Shown: in pieces, positions 60,580-64,000 of the stretch | How the letters are laid out: each line of letters starts with the position of its first letter | Position numbering within the stretch: the stretch's first letter is position 1 | Origin: Akkermansiaceae bacterium | GTDB taxonomy: Bacteria > Verrucomicrobiota > Verrucomicrobiia > Verrucomicrobiales > Akkermansiaceae | NCBI GenBank assembly: GCA_029253285.1 | Contig: JAQWZU010000206.1 | Coordinates: 23,950 to 87,949 of the forward strand | DNA: 64,000 nt | Reading direction: 5' to 3' | The notes under the pieces: model-generated | What the model was told of the DNA's origin: nothing | Database searches by the model: none | The model's input: only the letters and a program-made list of their open reading frames with translations | Translations under genes and position numbers: made by a program

Positions 60580-61863
60580 ATGAGACTACTTCATCGATTG
60601 GGAGGTTTCGCCGCACTGTTCGCGCTCTCCTGCCTCAGCCCATTGCAAGCCGCCGAAGTCCGTGTCTGGACCTCTGCTTCCGGCAGCACCATCAAAGCCA
60701 AATTCCAAAAACTGGATAAAGGCGAAGTCCATCTGGTTACCCCGGAAAATAAGGTCGTCAAAGTCAAGGTCGCGACCCTCTCCCTCGCCGACCGCGCCCA
60801 CCTCGTCGACTTCGCCGAAGCCGATAAAAAAATCCTAACCGACGTAAAACTGAGTGTTCCCGAGGAAGACATCCGCTTTGACAAAAAAACCATCAAGACT
60901 CTCGAAAAGAAGATGGGATTTGGCGACAGCACCCATCTGGCCTTCAACCTTATCGAGTCCGAGCACTTCCTCATCGCTTCCACCGGACGCTTCAGCGGCA
61001 AGGCTCTCGCAGAAATGGCCGAACGCCTCTGGCACGGTATGGCTTTCCAGCACATGAACTTCCGCGAAGACTGGGGTGACAAAAGGAAAGTCATCATCGT
61101 CACCACCGACGAGGACGTCTACGGGGAACTCGGCAAATGGTATGCCAACTGGCTCCGCAACAACATCACCGACGAAAATGTAGCCCAGCAACAATCCAAC
61201 CGGATCAGCACTCTCTGGATGCGCGTCGCGGGAACTTCGATCCGCCTCCCTGAAGACGAGCAGGAAGAATTCAACGCCTTCGAAACGGCAAAAGTCTTCC
61301 GCATTCGTGATGGAAACGATCGCAGCTACAAAAAAGTCTTCGGCCCCTTCCCCACTCACGGACTCGCCGGCATGCTCATCTCCCATCAAATGGGAGGCGT
61401 CAGCGACATCTCGCCGACCGGATACTTTGCCCTCACCACCGGCCACGCCTACTTCAAGGAAATCCAACTCGCCGATAAATCAGAAACCCAGCTCCTCGAT
61501 GCCGGTAAGTATGGCGAAGAGGACGAAATCTCCTCCGCCAGCGGATTTAAAGACGGACGCTCCTGGGCCAAGACCCTTCGCAAGCTCGTTCGACAGGGCA
61601 AGGTCACCCCTGATCTGGAAAAACTCCTTTCCTTCACCTCGGCCGACCTCACCCCCGAGCAACTCGTTTTGATGTATTCCTTCGCTTACTATCTCGAAAG
61701 CGACTCAGCACGCGTCGCCGCCTTCGCCGAAATGGTAACCCGTATCGAGTCCAGCAATCAGGTTCCCGCACCGATCGAAATCGCAAAAATCTTCGGCCAC
61801 GAAACAGTCGAGGAATTTCAGGCCGCCTGGACCGAGTTCGTTAAGAGCACCAGCTTCAAATAA
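60580..61863 (+). CDS. Secreted SHD1-domain protein, peptidase-like fold but no HExxH
   Basis: A 427-residue exported protein. A signal peptide ends near PLQAA (about 25). It is followed by an SHD1-like beta domain: EVRVWTSASGSTIKAKFQKLDKGEVHLVTPENKVVKVKVATLSLADR. The remainder (about 115-427) is helical with LIESEHFLIASTGRFSGKALAEMAERLWHGM, KVIIVTTDEDVYGELGKW and VKSTSFK at the end, which resembles peptidase-MA-like secreted proteins but lacks a zinc motif. Function unknown. The next gene, 14 bp downstream, also carries SHD1-like modules, so the two may work together. Confidence 0.72.
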   Translation: MRLLHRLGGFAALFALSCLSPLQAAEVRVWTSASGSTIKAKFQKLDKGEVHLVTPENKVVKVKVATLSLADRAHLVDFAEADKKILTDVKLSVPEEDIRFDKKTIKTLEKKMGFGDSTHLAFNLIESEHFLIASTGRFSGKALAEMAERLWHGMAFQHMNFREDWGDKRKVIIVTTDEDVYGELGKWYANWLRNNITDENVAQQQSNRISTLWMRVAGTSIRLPEDEQEEFNAFETAKVFRIRDGNDRSYKKVFGPFPTHGLAGMLISHQMGGVSDISPTGYFALTTGHAYFKEIQLADKSETQLLDAGKYGEEDEISSASGFKDGRSWAKTLRKLVRQGKVTPDLEKLLSFTSADLTPEQLVLMYSFAYYLESDSARVAAFAEMVTRIESSNQVPAPIEIAKIFGHETVEEFQAAWTEFVKSTSFK

Positions 61864-61877
61864 GAACTATCACACCA

Positions 61878-63308
61878 ATGAAATCACTTTCACTCACTCT
61901 TTTCCTCCTCCTCTTCGCACCCTTTTCCTTTGCTCAGGAGAAGGAAGCCGAGAAAGAAGAAGCCACTAATGAAGAAGAAGCCGAAGAGATCAGCGTAAAA
62001 CCTGAACTCCGGCTCTTTACCAGCGTAGACGGCAAAAAGATTCAAGCTGCCCTCGTCGATCGCGACGACGAAAAGAAAACCTTCAAGCTCCTCGTCAAAG
62101 GCCGCTCGACACCCTCGACCATCCCCTTTGACAAGATCAGCCCCGAAGATCTCGAATACATCAAGAAGTGGCCCAAAGCCAAATCAGTCTTCCTGCAAAA
62201 ATGCCGTGGCCTGACCATCCGCCAGCTTCTCGAACTCCGCGGTTATGAGCCCATTCCCTTCAAGTTCGAAGGCAATGCCATCATGATCACTGGAAAGCTG
62301 AACGGGAAGCCCGCCAAGGTGCAAATCGATACAGGTGCCGGAACCACCTTGCTCCACGCACCCTTCACCACGGCTGCCGGATGCAAGATTGGTCCCATGG
62401 ATCAAAAAATCTGGGGGGTCGCCGGCTTCCAGCCCGCAGGCACTGCTGAAATCCCCAAACTCGAGCTCGGTAGCAGCGTCTTCCTCGACGAAGAAATTCA
62501 AGCCGCCGACCGAGACCACAATATGCCCAAGGGGTTCAAACGCAATGAGGACATCCTCCTAGGTGCCGAATACCTCATCAAGCTGGAAACTGTGATTTCC
62601 TACAAGGAGCGCACGATCTTCTTCCGCCCCGACAACTCAGACATCGCTCAAATCGAAAAAAATGGCAAAGACGACGATGACTTCAGTTTCCGGATCTTCA
62701 CCATGAAAGATAAGAAGCAGTTCCGTGGAAAGCTCGTCGGTAAAGAAGGCAACTCCGCCATCATTGAAGGACTCAATGGCAAGCGCAAATCATTTGCTAC
62801 CTTCTCCATGTCCGACAAGGACGTTGCCTATGTCGTCGGCTGGAGCCAGGAGAAAGCCGACTTCATGGCACACTGCCGTGGCCTCACTATTGAGGAACTC
62901 CTCGACCTCCGCCGTTTCCAATCCTTCCAGTACGAGCGCAAAGGTAACCACATTTTCGTTGATGGAACCCTGAACGACAACGAGGTCCTCTGGATGATCG
63001 ACACGGGGGCTGACAGTAGCTTGCTCCACCTCGATTGGGCTAAGAGGACTGGATGTAAAGTCGGCCCAATGGACAAGAAAGTCTACGGTATCGGAGGCTC
63101 TGCACCTGCCGCTGCCACCAATATCGACAAGATCACCATGGGCGACGCCACTCTCAACAACCGCATTCTTCTCGCCACTGATTTGAAGCGGAATCAGGAG
63201 AACAAGCAACAAGAGTGGGTCGGACTTTTCGGAGCAGACTACATGCGCGAACTCGAGGCCGTCATCACTTACCGCGAAAGCCGCATCTTCCTGAAAAGGC
63301 AGAAATAA
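61878..63308 (+). CDS. Secreted protein with two SHD1-like and two retropepsin-like domains
   Basis: A 476-residue exported protein. After a signal peptide and a Glu-rich linker (about 20-40) it contains two repeats of about 224 residues. Each has an SHD1-like strand block, a CRGLTI(R/E)(Q/E)LL(E/D)L element and a retropepsin domain: IDTGAGTT (Asp151) and IDTGADSS (Asp375), each followed by GCKIGPMD or GCKVGPMD and a closing LGAEY or FGADY plus a final beta strand. Retropepsins work as dimers of two such domains, so one chain could form a complete active site. Substrate unknown. It is 14 bp after the SHD1 gene, and 8 bp before the PLD gene. Confidence 0.85.
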   Translation: MKSLSLTLFLLLFAPFSFAQEKEAEKEEATNEEEAEEISVKPELRLFTSVDGKKIQAALVDRDDEKKTFKLLVKGRSTPSTIPFDKISPEDLEYIKKWPKAKSVFLQKCRGLTIRQLLELRGYEPIPFKFEGNAIMITGKLNGKPAKVQIDTGAGTTLLHAPFTTAAGCKIGPMDQKIWGVAGFQPAGTAEIPKLELGSSVFLDEEIQAADRDHNMPKGFKRNEDILLGAEYLIKLETVISYKERTIFFRPDNSDIAQIEKNGKDDDDFSFRIFTMKDKKQFRGKLVGKEGNSAIIEGLNGKRKSFATFSMSDKDVAYVVGWSQEKADFMAHCRGLTIEELLDLRRFQSFQYERKGNHIFVDGTLNDNEVLWMIDTGADSSLLHLDWAKRTGCKVGPMDKKVYGIGGSAPAAATNIDKITMGDATLNNRILLATDLKRNQENKQQEWVGLFGADYMRELEAVITYRESRIFLKRQK

Positions 63309-63316
63309 TCGCCAAC

Positions 63317-63988
63317 ATGGACGAACTGGAATCCTTCTTTCGGGAATCACTTGAGGACTTTGCCCTCAGTAGATCTGAAAAAAAGGATCTCAAAGTCCAT
63401 CTCGCCAAAATTGGAAGCGACAAAGTCGGGCAAGCTAAAGCCCGACAGCTCGCTTTTCGTCTGGCCAATAACGCCATTGACGAGTTCGGCCAAATCGCCG
63501 CGCTCGACTGGCTGCAGGGAGTCATTAAGCTCCTCTACGCCAACGAAAACGAGGTCAAAGCCAGCGCCTACTTCAGCCCCGGCGAAGACTGCCTTCACCG
63601 CATCCGACGCCTCATTGGCGAAGCCCGCGAGTCCCTCGACATCTGCATTTTCACCATCACTGACAATCGCATCGTCAAAAAACTCGAAGAAGCCCACGCC
63701 CGCAAGATTCGCATTCGCATCATCTCGGATGACGACAAATCCGAAGACCTCGGCTCCGATCTCGATCACCTCCGCCGCGCCGGCATCAGCTGTCGCCTCG
63801 ACCGCACCACCGCACACATGCACCACAAGTTCGCTGTCGCCGACAACGACCTTCTCCTCTCCGGCAGCTACAACTGGACCCGCTCCGCCGCCACCGAGAA
63901 CGACGAAAACATCATCGTCACCAACAACCGCAAACTCGTGAACAGTTTTCAGTTGAAGTTCGACGAGCTTTGGGAACGACTGGGCTGA
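63317..63988 (+). CDS. Phospholipase D-like nuclease/phosphodiesterase
   Basis: A 223-residue cytosolic protein with a single HKD domain. Residues 1-85 are helical; the catalytic half includes SPGEDCLHRIRRLIGEARESLDICIFTITDNRIV and the HxKxxxxD motif MHHKFAVAD (His169, Lys171, Asp176), then SGSYNWTRSAATENDENIIV. The layout matches NucT/PLD6-type enzymes that dimerise to act on nucleic acids or cardiolipin. It follows the double-retropepsin gene by 8 bp on the same strand, suggesting a shared transcript, although it has no signal peptide. Confidence 0.88.
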   Translation: MDELESFFRESLEDFALSRSEKKDLKVHLAKIGSDKVGQAKARQLAFRLANNAIDEFGQIAALDWLQGVIKLLYANENEVKASAYFSPGEDCLHRIRRLIGEARESLDICIFTITDNRIVKKLEEAHARKIRIRIISDDDKSEDLGSDLDHLRRAGISCRLDRTTAHMHHKFAVADNDLLLSGSYNWTRSAATENDENIIVTNNRKLVNSFQLKFDELWERLG

Positions 63989-64000
63989 GATCCAACCTTT

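Noticed and set aside
1..64000. tRNA, rRNA, tmRNA, RNase P RNA, CRISPR and IS elements
   Set aside because: I looked for characteristic motifs (T-loop GGTTCGA, repeat-spacer arrays, transposase DDE blocks with inverted ends) and found none I could support.

Overview
The window looks like a chromosomal segment of a Verrucomicrobiota bacterium, probably of the Verrucomicrobiae; this placement is inferred from gene content, not from a marker tree. The evidence is a formylglycine sulfatase divergent from a very large PVC-type CxxCH protein, a secreted PQQ-like propeller, a DUF1080 protein, a Tat-exported Gfo/Idh/MocA oxidoreductase, SHD1-like secreted proteins and an LL-diaminopimelate aminotransferase, combined with full peptidoglycan genes. 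Coding density is high, codons mostly end in C or G, and I see no tRNA, rRNA, CRISPR array, insertion sequence or prophage.

Layout. 0-2.3 kb: a minus-strand run of HemW-like radical SAM protein, chorismate-lyase-like protein and the start of a halogenase/reductase-type flavoprotein. 2.5-7.6 kb: DUF4349 lipoprotein, sulfatase and the PVC cytochrome protein. 7.8-11.7 kb: DUF58 protein, tRNA-dihydrouridine synthase, Pur-alpha-like protein, PQQ-like protein. 11.9-14.1 kb: dapL and a secreted esterase on the minus strand. 14.2-22.2 kb: a bacterial alpha-2-macroglobulin and PBP1C, translationally coupled. 22.4-32 kb: ABC-F ATPase, secreted HExxH protein, an NtrB/NtrC-type two-component pair coupled to a membrane glycosyltransferase-like protein, then xseB and dxs. 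32.4-35.9 kb (minus): class III aminotransferase, rhomboid protease, secG with a minisatellite tail, panD. 36-39.7 kb: CAP-domain protein, a DacA-type carboxypeptidase and bioF. 39.7-42.1 kb (minus): haem lipoprotein, EEP-family protein, small lipoprotein, yaaA. 42.2-46.9 kb: glmM, a GlmU-acetyltransferase-like protein, glmS, then a DUF1080 protein. 47-53.3 kb: purN, then a flavin/photolyase neighbourhood (flavin reductase, divergent ADP-ribosylglycohydrolase, FAD amine-oxidase-like protein, two photolyase-family genes). 53.5-57.8 kb: trpB, then the conserved rpmH-rnpA-yidD-yidC block. 57.9-64 kb: Gfo/Idh/MocA protein, several secreted proteins of unknown role including one with two retropepsin domains in a single chain, and a PLD-family protein.

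Themes. Cell-envelope supply is prominent: amino-sugar synthesis (glmM/glmS), diaminopimelate (dapL), peptidoglycan polymerisation and trimming (PBP1C, DacA), protein insertion (yidC, secG) and periplasmic defence (alpha-2-macroglobulin). Secreted polysaccharide- or sulfate-active functions typical of marine or soil Verrucomicrobiota are scattered between them. The least explained parts are the tandem SHD1-retropepsin protein with its neighbours (60.2-64 kb), the flavin/photolyase neighbourhood (47.8-53.3 kb) and the aromatic/flavoprotein trio at the left edge.
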